A stretch of DNA of 64,000 nucleotides from Tanytarsus gracilentus. Its lineage: Eukaryota; Arthropoda; Insecta; Diptera; Chironomidae. Of this stretch, positions 10,377-22,279 are shown piece after piece. The stretch is from assembly GCA_038502055.1 (NCBI GenBank), contig JAXRKN010000045.1:208501-272500 (forward strand), written 5' to 3'. Below the pieces are notes generated by a model that was given only the letters and a program-made list of their open reading frames with translations, did no database searches and was not told the DNA's origin. How positions within the stretch are numbered: the stretch's first letter is position 1; every line of letters begins with the position of its first letter. Made by a program: the position numbers and the translations under genes.

Positions 10377-11194
10377 TGGTCGACATCAGCACGTGTACAT
10401 GCGTGACATGTGAAAACAGCGAGACATCAAACTTCCTCTGCGAGACATGGGGTGAGCTCGAAATTCAAAAGCTTCTTTGGAATATGCTAAAGAGAGAGCA
10501 AGCTGTTAAAATCTTCGACTTGGAAGGTTTTCCGATTCCACAATGTAAGATATTAAATATTTTTTCTTCACATATTTCCATCGCCAATAAATTTAACACT
10601 AATAAATAATTTAATATTCAGCGCGAGAAGAAAATAAAATCAAAAATCAAGAAAATATCGACGGTATAATTTAATATAATTTCACAGCCTTTAATTTGTA
10701 ACTTTGATCATGATAGTTTTTTACTAAATATTTTTTTTTCATTCGACAGAAGAGCCAAATGCGATGGAAATTGACAGTGAAGAGAGCTCATTCCATGGCA
10801 TAAATTACGGTATTAAAAAATATTTTTTAAGTGACTTAAATTAACATCGAAATATTTTTAAAGATATAATACCAATTAATGAGACACCTGCTGGTGAAGA
10901 TGACACGAGCATGGGTGAGAGTAAAAATATGATGAAAAATAATTAAATTGTTACAAAACGATTTTCAATTTTTAATTAGCACATTATGATGCATGGATCG
11001 AGCAAACACTTAAGGACTTTTCTTACGATGGAGCTAGAGTTGCACGCGAATTTTTAATTTCTACCATGAGAGCTGCAATGTGCGTGATGGAGAGAGTGAG
11101 AGAAGAGGATAAAAAGAAATTGTTGACAATGCCGGGAATTAATTTCTTCAAGGCTCAACAGCCAGGCTACTTAATTTATAATTTTGAGTGCTGA
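10377..11194 (+). CDS. Unrecognised multi-exon gene, all introns phase 1
   Basis: The model joins 10377-10544, 10622-10663, 10750-10809, 10864-10914 and 10980-11194. Every junction is phase 1 with GT-AG ends, and the stop is TGA followed by AATAAA. I did not recognise the protein. The first exon seen has a cysteine-rich start (CTCVTCENSETSNFLC) followed by a helical segment. Three tiny exons of 42-60 bases encode an acidic linker (EEPNAMEIDSEESS, TPAGEDDTSM). The last exon encodes a helical block from DAWIEQTLKDFSYDG to QQPGYLIYNFEC. No ATG precedes the first exon in frame, so a 5' exon is missing from this model. The consistent phase argues for a real gene. It lies in the 3.7 kb between the duplicated segments. 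Confidence 0.6.
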
Positions 11195-11268
11195 TAGGAT
11201 GAGAAATAAAATTTAAATTCTTTATGTTTATTGTCCTAATTTTTTATATTTTTTAGGTGTTTTGGCTT

Positions 11269-12745
11269 ATGAGATGGTGTATAATTAAATCTGGCCAATC
11301 ATTAATGAGCCATCCAATTATCAAAACTAATTCTAATTTTAACAACGCCATAACTCAAGGACTTGAAATTGAAAATCTGAAGCTAAGCGCAGTTGTTGAG
11401 AAACGTGCAACAAGTAAAATTTCATCAACAACCAAGACAAAAACTACTCGATCATGGGGTATGTAAAAATGCTCGATATTTCTATGAAATTTAAAAATTC
11501 TTTTCAATATGAAAAATCATTTAATTTCTATGAAATCCCGAAATATCTTTTCAATATGAAAAATCATTTAATTTCTATGAACTTTATTATTTTACATAAA
11601 ATTTTCCTTTGTACCAAAAGTTCCAACACTATTGACGTTTAATAACATGAGCTCACAACAAGCGGCATTTAATTTCTTGAATCGATGCTATGACTTTAAT
11701 GAGTACGAAATGGTAGCGAGTGTGAAAAAAGTTGGTCATGTAAAATCGTCAATGTCCAGAGCGATAAACAAAATGCAGACAAGAGAGTACACAAATCATG
11801 GCGATGTGGCATTAGTGTGCGATCACTTTGTTTCAAATGTATGATGTCAATTTTTAAGGCATGAATTTTTTGAATTTATATTTTAAATTTCTCTAGAGAA
11901 TCGATACGGATCTTCCAAAAATCTTCTGCCTAACCCATTGCCAAACAAACATCTTCTCTCAGTTGTTGGAAGGAGAAGAATTTCGTCGCAACGGACACAC
12001 ATTCGGGTCCGTGATCTTTTTTTAAAGTGTTTAAAAATGTTTAATTTCTTCTGTCTTCTCTTAAAAGACAAAACACTTTCTCGAAGCGTGTAGACTTTTC
12101 CGACACATGCCAAATTTTCCGGGTGAAATATTCAACGACATCTTGTCGGCAGTTTTCATGGAAAAACAACCCGTAGCTTTCTCTCGAGCTCACCTCGTCA
12201 TGCACATGTTGCTGCAAGCAGATGTTCTTGCTCCTGCACATGAAGCTCTTGCGAATTATCTTGCTCAAAATTTAATTTTTGATAACCGTGGAATGTTAAT
12301 TGAGACTTTATATCTGCTCGAATTTTTATTGGCTGTCGACGTAACTTATCGACTTCTTCCGCTTGATCTCAACGACATAACTCAGCCATTATATGAAGCC
12401 ATTGGAATTTACCTTAAGAGAACAATCGAGCCCGTTAATAAACAAAAAACTACTTATTATGCATTTGCAAATTCACTGAGAGCTATAAGTGAAATACACC
12501 GTCGTCATCCGCAACATCGCTTTATTGGATTTGCATTCACACTAGTTGTCGTAGAGGCGCTTCGAACTTATTTGCGTGCAGATCGTAGAGCCCCAGAAAC
12601 ACTAATTGTCGATGCATTCACAGAAGAGCTTTTGTACCACGACATTCAGTTCGAAAACATTGATTCGCTCTATGGTGATATCAACTTTTTACATAGCCGA
12701 ATGAGCACTGCTATGAACCCGCGACTACTGGCCCCCGAAAATTAA
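11269..12745 (+). CDS. Unrecognised helical protein, about 399 aa
   Basis: The model joins 11269-11458, 11621-11838, 11897-12010 and 12068-12745, with compatible phases. The third donor (GTGATC at 12011) is weak, and a better-looking GT four bases upstream would break the frame. The start could be earlier, since an acceptor-like AG lies at 11255-11256. The protein is mostly predicted helix. Features seen are AAFNFLNRCYDFNEYEM, FCLTHCQTNIFSQLLEG, and a long helical C-terminal half with HLVMHMLLQADVLAPAHEAL and FLLAVDVTYRLLPLDL. I recognise no domain and no catalytic motif. It sits in the same inter-duplication block as the previous gene and the zinc-finger gene. Whether it is host, selfish or virus-derived cannot be told from the sequence alone. 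Confidence 0.6.
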
Positions 12746-12827
12746 AATAATTCTGTATTTAAAGTTGAAATAAAATATCCAAAAAAATTAATATTTTTAC
12801 AGAAAATTATTTAAATTATTCACCAGG

Positions 12828-13538
12828 ATGACATTACGCATATATTTTCACCTTTTTTTAATTGCGAAATTTTTCATTCCAAAAAAAGGTTCATGTTGGG
12901 TATGCGGAGTTTTTAATTTTGACAGCTCCATTTTCGACACACATCACAATGACAACTGCAGAGGTTTGACAAGGTATTTTTTAAAATTAATATTATTAAA
13001 ATTATTATTTCATTTAATAGATTTCAAGCTATGTTGTGGAATCTCCTTTAAGAGCGCTCTCGATTTTGTGGACCACCGAGACAATTCTACAGTACATGCA
13101 AAAATTATTCAGCAATATGCTAATGGAAAAATAGTCAAGTTGAGAAATGGCAAGGTAAATCGAATTGTCGATACCCCGAAAAGAAATTTAATTAATTTAT
13201 ATTTTTCTTAGCATTCGACATGTCCCACTTGCGGCTTCATTGCCAAAAACCAAGCTACACTCAGGTTACATACTCGCGAAAGTCATGGTTACAAATGCTC
13301 AGAGTGTGGTCAAAATTTCTCAATAATCGGACACATGCATCGACACTTAGCTATTGTACATGATGTTAATTCGGCATTTTGTGATGTTTGTCAAACACGA
13401 TATACGAAAGCCTATGGCCACCGGCACAAGCAAATCGGAAAGAAGCGTGATACTTTATTCAGAATCTGTGATTATTGTGGCAACACATACAAAGGCAGAT
13501 GCAATTTACTTAGCCATTTTGGTACACATTTGATGTAA
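12828..13538 (+). CDS. C2H2 zinc-finger protein, about 198 aa
   Basis: The exons are 12828-12963, 13021-13154 and 13212-13538, with frame-consistent splices. Finger-like units seen are SCWVCGVF...HHNDNC, LCCGISF...DHRDNSTVH, CPTCGFIAKNQATLRLH...ESH, CSECGQNFSIIGHMHRHLAIVH, CDVCQTRYTK...H and CDYCGNTYKGRCNLLSHFGTH. The third, fourth and last fit the C2H2 pattern well; the others are degenerate. Such proteins usually bind DNA or other proteins in the nucleus. The first 20 residues before the first cysteine are hydrophobic and odd for this class. An AG just before GTTCATG could mean a different 5' exon, so the true N-terminus is uncertain. Confidence 0.75.
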
Positions 13539-13758
13539 TTTTTATAATTTTAATTGAGAAAATTTCTTCTCCTTCCACTTCGCCTTAGCACGTGTTTGCT
13601 CACTCGCATATAAATTTATATATTTGAGGCATCGAGGTATTTTATATCTCTAGTTATTTTTTTATTTTGGAGCTTTTAACGAAAATTATTAACGTAAAAT
13701 TTGTTAGGCGAATAAAATATAGGAATTACGAGTAGAATGCTTTGAGTTTAGAGTTTTA

Positions 13759-13856
13759 TTAGAACTTAAATTTTGACAGTGAGTTGAAAGTGTTCTCATT
13801 GATGTTCGCAATTTCATCGTTAGATAAGTCGATAACTATCTTACTTCCAGCATCAG
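13759..13856 (-). pseudogene. C-terminal scrap of a leucine-rich-repeat gene
   Basis: On the minus strand a 32-codon frame reads IVIDLSNDEIANINENTF and ends about nine codons later in TAA. This fits one LRR unit of the LxLSxNxIxxIxxxxF type. Upstream in this frame is a stop, and the sequence meets the edge of the duplicated segment. It therefore looks like a fragment left at the breakpoint. It may be a last exon if a splice acceptor were used, but none is obvious. Confidence 0.4.
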
Positions 13857-13873
13857 TTCATCTTGATTGCTTA

Positions 13874-14930
13874 AATGAGTGGCGATCGAGGTAATTTTAT
13901 TATTGTCGTTCAAAATGTCGGATGGAAAAATTATAAAGATTAGATGGAAAAATTATAAATTTGATTTTTAATCATCCAGCAAGCAGAGTCTCTCAAACAC
14001 ATGTCCACTGTGCCGAGTTACCTATAACAAAAGATCCCTTACAAAGCTCTTCCTCGGTGTCGCTGAGTCGGAAAAGGATTTCAAGAAAGATCTTCAGAAG
14101 TTGGAAGAAGAAAAATCGCGAGAAGTATGAAAAACAAGAGTACATGTAAGTTCACGCTAGTGACATCATTATTTTAACAAATGAAACTATTTTTTTTCTT
14201 ACACACACCCAGGAATGAGCTAAGTAGAGTGAAAACGGAACTGGGCATAAAGTGTCAGGCTTATCACATAATCGATTCCTTTAACAATGAATACCTTCAA
14301 AACAACCAAAAGCTCAAAGAACAAAATGAAAAATTGCAAGCGGAGAGCAATCAAATTAAAGAGCAAATGGAGGCCTTAAAGAAAAAACTTCAGCCACCAC
14401 CTCTTGTCGATCTGACTGGCATCGAAATTTCAGACGATGAAGATATTCAATTTGTTAGCGTAACAAAAATCCAGAAGGTCATTGAAGCTGTCGTCGAAAT
14501 CAATGACGACGATGATGATGATGAGGACGTGCAAATAATTGCTGCACCATTTAGTTCTAAAGCAGTCTCTCCAATATGTGATAATGACCAAGGACATCGA
14601 ATACGACCCATAGAGACTGCTGACTTTGAGGATCAATCCAGTGTGATTCCCACCAAAGACGAAGAAGAAGGACACTCATCCCATGTGATACTTGAAAAAT
14701 CCCAGATTGAACCAAATTATGAAATAATTGTCAAGACCGAGATGCAGGAAGTTCAATCAATCGAAGTTACACCGGATATTAGTCACTTGACATTTGGTGA
14801 TATTCCAAGACAAACTGATCCACAAATGACCCTCCCAGATTTCGAAGAGCCAGTATTCAAAAAACATAAAGCTAATAATAACGAAAAGGAATTCGCATAC
14901 CTTCATGAATATTTTTTGTCACAAATTTAA
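13874..14930 (+). pseudogene. Broken second copy of the TRAIP-like gene (exons 2-3)
   Basis: Exon 1, with the first half of the RING, is absent; homology begins inside its last codons. The exon 2 equivalent is 13980-14145, two bases shorter than in the intact gene because of a loss in an A run, which shifts the frame. Exon 3 (14213-14930) is the same length as in the intact copy and encodes the identical protein sequence. Such conservation means the duplication is recent, not that this copy is selected. A truncated product with the coiled coil and acidic motifs could still be made if a new start is used. Confidence 0.85.
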
Positions 14931-15059
14931 ATGCAACGTATTTTTATGAGTTTAAATATTGTCTGCGATTCGCATTAAAGAAAACACTTTAATGAAGTAA
15001 GAAATTTATATGGAAACGATATAATAAGTAAAAAAGAAATAAAATCGATCAAGAAGTAC

Positions 15060-17108
15060 ATGAAAATGTCTGAAGACGAAATATTTTTCAATCTCCTTTT
15101 CCTGGTTTTATTGTTTGCTGTAATTTATCCTCCAAAAGAGTTCGAGGCTGCAGGTATTATCATTTTTTTCCAATTACATTTTCCTCCTTATTTTTGATTA
15201 TTTTTGGCCTAACCCACACAAAGGTGGTAACGGTTGTATACTAATATTTCCGTCCGTCCGTCCGTCTGCCTGTTCCTTCGAGATCTCAGCCCCTGGACCA
15301 GCTAGAGACTTCGGGTTTTCGCCAGATGATAGCTCTGAAGGTCTTTATTAGCCATTTTAGGAATTTTTTGGGTCATGACCATAGGTCGTGTCATGGACTG
15401 CCTTAACGTCTATTTTTTATACAACATTTATCTTATATGGTCATGGGTATCGTTGAACTGGTGATTGAAATAGCAATCGATTGGCAATTTGGCATGGATA
15501 TGAAAATGGAAAATAGAACATAACTGAAAATGGAACAGGGTGTATAAAGAATTTAGTGGAAAATGGAACATAGTGGCAAATGACTTGCCCAAAAAAATAT
15601 TTTCCCTTGTTTCCCTTTTGGCTTCCTTAAAAATATTTTCTAAAAGGCTTCCCTTTTGGCTTCTCCAAAGCTTCTTCATAGGACTTCTCCATAATTACAT
15701 TTCAAATACTGATCAGCAGCAAGTGGGTTACACGGCAACACCAACGTGTGGGTTTTAAAGCATTTTTTAAAATTATTTTTGATTATTTTTATAATTATTG
15801 CCTGATCCTTAAAAATAATTAGGAAAACGGAATTGGAAAAAAAATTAAAGATTTTTTAGAAATTATTTTCTTCATTAGAAATACTTGGCATTGATTAAAT
15901 TTTTAACGGCGAATTGCCACGTGATAAATTTTTATTTTAGGATTCACCATTGAGAATATTTTTGCCAAATATCTCGGTTCGGAGTCTATTCTTTACGTTC
16001 AATATCACATTAATAAATCATGTCTGATGCTCATGATACACTCCATTCTTCCCATATTATATTTTATTACATATTACCTCTACTTTGGTGGTGCTCGTTT
16101 GCCAAATTATACACTCCAGTATATTTGGTCGATTCTTATCGTCCTGGCACTAATATTGCCGATTTTTACAATATGTCTTATCACATACTACAAACATAAT
16201 AACTGGGAAAATCATCCAATGGCAAAAATTATTAGAAAGTATAGTAACACGCCGGACGTTGCTTCGAGTTGGACCACAGTTGCCGCCGAAATTAATAATG
16301 AATTTCGAAGACAGGATAAGCTTGTTAAGAGATTTTCAGCAATTACTAGGATTTGCGTCACTGAAAATTGGATTATGAAAACTTCACTTTATTTCGTATA
16401 TTTTGCCCATCAAAGTGATACCGCACTCATTGCTGTTGATAGTGACTCACACAACATATCAATTCAAGACACCACAAGTGACTCTGCGCAATTCGTTAAC
16501 ATAGCAGTTAAGCCCACACGGAAGGGTGTCAAGCACTTCACAATTCGAATAAATTCGCTCGACTTTCGAGATCTCCAGGACCGACTTAATCGACCCATCA
16601 CGATTTTATCGTCTGTTAAATTTCATACAAATATCATTGATAGATTTGTAGCGGTATTTAATGAAGAAATCAAACGTAATCCAAGCTATCCCTTCGAGTC
16701 GAATATTGACTCATGCTTTGCTTGCATGGTGAAGAGGCCCGATGTGAAAATTAATAAAACATGTCTCGATAGAAATGGAGAAACTAAGTGTTCAAATTGC
16801 TTTTGCAGACCAATGTGGTGAGTGTCAAATATAAAAATAATAAAATATACGTATTCTGCATGTTAACAAAAATTAATCCAAATTTCTACTGGAAAGAGGG
16901 CAATATCGACCTGAAAAAAAATGTATATGTATTTTATCTTGTCTGTCTTCTTATTTACAGGTGCAGTTCGTGTTTAGCGAGGTGGTTTGCAAGTCGTCAG
17001 GAACAGAGTGAGAGAGAAACGTGGCTAAGTTCAAAAGCAAGTTGTCCCATGTGCAGAATCACTTTTTGTATCCTCGATGTGTGTCCTCTTGAAGAATCTC
17101 CTCGATAG
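15060..17108 (+). CDS. TMEM129: E3 ubiquitin ligase TM129 (TMEM129)
   Basis: The exons are 15060-15153, 15941-16817 and 16961-17108, giving about 372 aa, close to the roughly 360 aa of vertebrate TMEM129. It is a multi-pass ER membrane RING ligase acting in ER-associated degradation. The N-terminus has three hydrophobic segments (FFNLLFLVLLFAVIYP, ILPILYFITYYLYFGG, ILIVLALILPIFTICLI). The family signature NNEFRRQDKLV follows, and later ENWIMKTSLYFVY. The C-terminal atypical all-cysteine RING runs CFAC, CSNCFCRPMWCSSC, then WFASRQ and CPMCR...FCILDVC, matching the family very closely. The CRPMWC motif spans the last intron. Intron 1 carries a family A element (15205-15770). This is the intact copy; a 5' fragment lies at 9199-10174. 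Confidence 0.95.
15205..15770 (-). mobile_element. Family A nonautonomous element in TMEM129 intron 1
   Basis: This is the duplicate of the element at 9346-9911, in the same orientation and position within the intron. It shows the CCGTCCGTCCGTC microsatellite and the GTGTAACCC-type subterminal repeat in reverse. It is tolerated inside an intron of an intact gene. Confidence 0.75.
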
Positions 17109-17770
17109 AAAATGTGATTTTTTTGCAAACACGTTTAGTTGTGAAATTAAATAATTTTCGTTTAACTGAAAAAAAAATCCTGAAAACTAAATTTTTATGA
17201 AAAGGATGCGACGAGTTTAGAAAGATTTCTTCTCGCCTTTTTTTGTGATAAAATAAAATGAATGAAAAAATTGTCTTCTTTTCAAAGAAAAACCATTTTT
17301 TATTTTTGTCCTTTGATTTTATTCACCTGTAATTATTCACCGGAACAAAAAATTTTGAATTTCATTGCGATTCGCAGCGAGGGGTAACGTACGAATGTGA
17401 AAAAATGTGACGCAGGGCAAGCAACGTTTTAACGTTCTCATTTAGTTCTCATTTGATCGCAGTCGAAGGAGGTTTATGTCTGATAAAATAATTTAATATT
17501 AGAGTAATAAGGAACTTCCGGTTGATATCTGATCAATTCCTAGCACATAATAAACATAATATAACACAAAAGTATCGAGTTGAGGTGAAAAGTAGCGCCT
17601 AAGCTCGACAAATTATCATTTTTAAATTATTCATACTATATCTCTATATCTCGTGCCATTTGAAAAGAGAAAAAAAATTGAGAGTTAAAATTTAAAAACC
17701 CCCATCGAAAAAAAATTGGGAAATAAGCGCCGAAAGCTTTCTTCAGGCCTCCAGTAGTGCACACAATAAT
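17109..17770. other. Intergenic TMEM129-MED26
   Basis: This holds the TMEM129 3' UTR (AATAAA near 17243) and the presumed MED26 promoter and 5' UTR. No repeat or RNA gene was recognised. Confidence 0.5.
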
Positions 17771-20700
17771 ATGAATAACTCTGTTCTCGAACTGGCACAA
17801 ATATTAACGGGAGCTTTGGATGAGAATTTTGTTGTAAGTAAAAAATTATAAGTAAAAACGTATGAAAAAAAATCTGATGATGGGCAAAGCGAGAGAAATT
17901 TAGTCGAAATAAAAATGAAAATTACAAAAAATTAAACACAAAAAGCAGTCCTGAATAATTACCCAGTGTGATCCTTAATTTTTCAGTTTTAACCTTATGG
18001 AAAATTTTTACACAGAAAAAAATTCAAACTCCATTACAATTTTTTTTTCACTGATGAGAAAAGAAAAAAAGAAAAAAAATTCTATACACAAAAACGAAAC
18101 GACTGTATGGTATAGGGAAAAATAAAAATGATGAAATTATTTGAGTCGTTGAAAAAAGTTCGCAGAGGACTGAAAAACCGACTGTGCGACTAAGAAAAAT
18201 AAAAATTATGCTCACAAAAATTGAATTCGTGCTCGTTGAAAACTCGCTCGGGTTGTGATGTGATTAACAAAAGTGAGTTTGTGCACATAGAAAATGTATG
18301 TAAACTTAGACGATTATCGCAAAACACTCTCTTCTCTCACTAATACAAAAGTGAGGGCCGAAGTACCGTAACGAGTCGTTCGTAGTGGGAAAAAGAGCCG
18401 AAGCAAATACACCTCAAGGGCGCATATGTGAACGAGAGAGCACGGGAGAAATTTGAGAGAACTCTCTTGATTATTCGAGTAAAAAGAATTGAAAATTTTT
18501 AATCGAAAAAGCAAGATGGCAGCCATGAAATTGAGTTTCATTAAATGCCAATTTTCTCATTATTTTTACTTGCTGGATCTTACTTTAGCTAAACACTCAG
18601 ATAGATCTCAGGATCTGCTACATTTTGAGCTAAATTTCTCTCGAAAAGTCCAAAGATTTTGGACTTGATTGTGTGTTTAAAAGAGTTGCCAACACTCAAT
18701 TAACTTTCGTTACTTGCTACAGATTAAGAATCAAAGTGCGGTCACAAAAGTAGTATCATGTCTCGAGGCATTCAATATCACACACGAATCTTATCGGGAA
18801 GTTCAGGTGAGTGATTTGCAATACTCTAGAAAGGCTTGAAATTTGACCGTGTTATTTTACTGGATGATACACAAGCTTGTGCTATGCTAAAGGAAGATTT
18901 ATTTCCATAGAACACCCGAATCATCAAAGATCTTCAGGCGCTGAGACAAAACAAAGCTAACGACCAAGTCCTAGCGAAGCGTATTAAGAACTTGCTGAGA
19001 AAATGGAAGGATCGACTGGCATCAGTTCCAGTGTCCACAGCATCACACCCAAACTCCCCGCAAAACTTCTCTCAGGGCTCATCCGATGCTACAATATTCA
19101 TGACCCAACAATCACTATCGCCACCAAATAGTTTACCCTCGCGGCATCCACCACGTCTCATAAATGGACCAACAACCTTCAAGAATCTTCTACCAAAAGC
19201 TCCACCCTTAACGTCGCCGCCGCCTACCTCCTTTCCATCTTTTCTAAATAACAATGTCAATAATTTGCAAATTCATCAAAATGGTGGATTTGTGGAGTCA
19301 TCGTCATCATCATCGAGTATGTTGTTGGGCAAAAGGAAAGCAATCGAAAGCAATGGTAATGATATTGACGAAAATAGTAATCAAAGCCGAAGAAAGATGA
19401 TGAAGAAATCGGAATTTGGTGCAATTTCATCGCCAAATATTCCACCACTAGCCAATAGCTTCGTTGTAAATAATAATAGTGTTAAACCCGTGCCTGCTGT
19501 ACTTCAACCGCAACTTCAAAACCAACCTCAACCACCATTGCAAATACCACTTCAAGCAGCTGCTGCTGTTGAACCCCTTGCGACGACCAAGAAGAGGGGA
19601 CGAAAAAAGGGCTCATTAGGCATCGACTCAAATCTCAATGGAAGCTCGATTCCAGATTTTCAAGCTGAAATTTCACAAAAACTTGCATTGTCCGCTGGTA
19701 AACGCAACAAGACCACCTTCGAGCTTCAAAGAATGCTCGCCGAATCACATCAAAATGCATCAATTAATGCCTCGCTCACTAATGGAGACGTTGTTGATTC
19801 TAGTACACTAGATCGAGGTTAGTTGATAAATTACCTTGTAACTATATAAATCAGTGCAATTTCATATTAGTGGGAGAGCCATGCGAATTCTACTTTAGTC
19901 CATCATTTCTAAATTAGAAATTCTAATGCGCGAATAATTTTTATCGATTTTTTTTGCAAGCAACTGTTCAATATTTCATGAAACTTTTGCTAAATGTCAC
20001 AATTGGCCTCGCTTGAAGACACACAAACACATATGCTCTCATAATTAAATATATTTACTATATATATATAAATACGGATACATATTTATTGTACAATTAG
20101 TTAGTTTATTTTCGCCTATTCTATTTTTAGTTAATTTCGCATCATCAAATGCAATCGCAACAAATAACAACAGCAAAGCTTCTTTCTCATGTCATCAATC
20201 AAAGTCTTCAGATTTTCTGTTTGAAGAAAAGAAAATTAAAAAAGAATTCAAGAAGGAGCATGTCGATGATGAATCGACTCAAGGACCTCAATTATCTAGA
20301 AACATCATTCGTTCTTTTACAATTGAAGATGAAATTGCGAGTCTTGAGGCTAAACTGCCGCCAATCGACTATCAAGCAGCAGCACGCGAAATTTTCAATG
20401 ATTTTGCCACTTTCAATGAGCATGGCGATGTTGTCGAGTGCACATGCACTTATCGTGAAGTCATTACGTACAGCGACGAAGTGGAGCAAGCAGCAAATGG
20501 TGACGGCGCTGAGACTGACAAAAGCGGCACTCCTCGACTCGAGAGTAATTTAGTCAAAGTTGATACAAACGGTGATATGAGTGAAGAGGAGGAGGACGAC
20601 GATGAGACTGATGATTTTTGTGCGGTGGAAGATATTGCGGAGAAATCTTCATCCCCGCTGCCGCGAAGTGCTGTGAAATCAATTTTCGACCCCGAATATG

Positions 20701-21404
20701 ATGCAAACGAGAATCTCATAGAAGAAATGGTGCGAAGTCGTACTAAGCTGCGAGGCAGCGAAAACTCGAAAGTCATCGAGGTAAAAATAACAAAGGATGC
20801 CGTAAAATCGTCATGCATTGAGTCAATGATGAAAAATCTTGTTGTGCCTGAAACAATGCCTGCGACACAGCATCAAATGGAACGTGTGCCAATAATTAAT
20901 TACGTTTGTCATGAAGATCCTATGTGCCCCGCTCGTGCTCACTTTCAACGTGATCCGGTTACGAACAATGATGTTGAACGACTCCACAACTACCACATAC
21001 CGGGTGTAAATGGTTACTTCAATGGAATGATTGAGGAACAGCAGGAGCAAGATTTTTCTAAGGATGCCGAAAATATCGATTATACAAGACATCGACTTTG
21101 GAAACGTGTTGTGCCACGCTACAACTTTCTAACTCTCGACAAAGTACCAAAATCTTTTGACGACGACTCGCCATTATCGATTCCGCCTGCACCACCAAAT
21201 ATTCCAGAACTTAATGGTGACGTTAAAATCAAGAAGGAAATGAACGTTGACGCTGAAATGTCATCTGATGACATCAAAATTCCAAGATTCTCATCGAGTG
21301 AGCATGTTCGTGATATCCAATTTCGCGAATGGCATGAAGTGATGAATATTCGATCATGTAATGATGAAATCTTAACTATTCTGCCTTACGTTGTCATTGA
21401 TTAA
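17771..21404 (+). CDS. MED26: Mediator complex subunit 26
   Basis: The exons are 17771-17833, 18723-18806, 18911-19817 and 20131-21404, giving about 775 aa. MED26 joins Mediator to elongation factors at Pol II promoters. The N-terminus, from VLELAQILTGALDENFV across two short exons to LLRKWKDRLA, is a TFIIS N-terminal (LW) helical-bundle domain of about 80 residues. The long middle is low-complexity, with proline, asparagine, serine and glutamine runs and a KKRGRKKGS basic patch. Near residues 435-480 acidic and hydrophobic blocks reappear. The C-terminus FREWHEVMNIRSCNDEILTI followed by LPYVVID matches the conserved MED26 C-terminal block that contacts Mediator. The 889-bp first intron separates the 21-codon first exon. 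The last acceptor (20130) is phase 1 and restores a continuous frame. The 5' UTR is not resolved. Confidence 0.92.
17834..18722. other. MED26 intron 1
   Basis: An 889-bp intron, AT-rich, with no repeat or RNA gene recognised. A minus-strand frame at 18314-18541 has no domain and is taken as chance. Confidence 0.5.
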
Positions 21405-22279
21405 AAATATATGAAACGTACACACACCCACAGACATAACAGAACTTTTAACAAATTTTTGATGGAGATATTGATATCAACCGAGGAAAATTAAAAATCC
21501 AAATACGCAATTATTACAATAACAAAAACGTTTAAAAGAAATAAAAAAGAAGAAACCCTATTGATGGAAAAAGTTTGAAAAAAAAACCATATTTTTGAGG
21601 CAAATTAATATTTTTAGAGCAGGAAAATAGTTTTCAAGGATCGTCGAAGCGCGACATTAACACACCTTGACTTTTTTTGTATGTTGTTTTGTTAATAATT
21701 TAATTTTTTTTTGATTTACTCATTGGGTTTAACATTAAGTTTCGGTAATAAAATAATTATCAAAGCATAATCCATTAGTGTTTTTAAAAAAATAAAGAGA
21801 TGATGCATCAAATATCAAAAATGGAACATAACATTTTTTTACATATTGCTTCTTTTTCTCATTTAAATGTATAAATAATAATTATTATTTTAAGACAGCG
21901 ACGTTGAGAGAAATAAATGCACGAATTATGCGTTTTTAAACAAAATTAATTGTAGCTTTTTGAAATTTTAATGGAAATATATAAACCATAAATGAAAAAA
22001 TACTGGGAATTTTCATCCCAATTCAATTTTTAAGGTAATAATTTTTTTCATTATTATCAATTTTCAAAATTGAAATGCATGCGATTCAGTTTGGCAGGGT
22101 CGGATTTACGCAATTACTTGCGAATCGCACCAAAAATAAAGTCACGTGAAGTTTGAATTTAACGACTGTTGTATAAAAATGGTACTGCAGGCATGCGCAA
22201 CTTTATTTCAAAAAAAAAATTCAAACATAATATAAAATTTTATTTTCATGGATTTTCATATTTTCTTAACAAAAGATAT
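21405..22279. other. MED26 3' flank
   Basis: Likely MED26 3' UTR and intergenic sequence with several AATAAA motifs. AT-rich, and nothing else recognised before the family A element. Confidence 0.5.

Larger units (their letters stand above)
13874..16013 (+). repeat. Right copy of the 2.15-kb segmental duplication
   Basis: The partner of 8015-10171. On the right it runs without a break into the intact remainder of TMEM129. On the left it abuts unrelated sequence with the LRR scrap. Left and right copies therefore keep opposite intact genes. Confidence 0.92.

Noticed and set aside
10377..13538. Idea that block Y genes are an endogenous viral insertion
   Set aside because: The genes have ordinary short introns and one is a normal C2H2 zinc-finger gene. 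No viral hallmark protein was recognised.
20149..20553. 134-codon plus-strand frame overlapping MED26
   Set aside because: It is out of frame with the MED26 exon 20131-21404, whose phase is fixed by the upstream splice.
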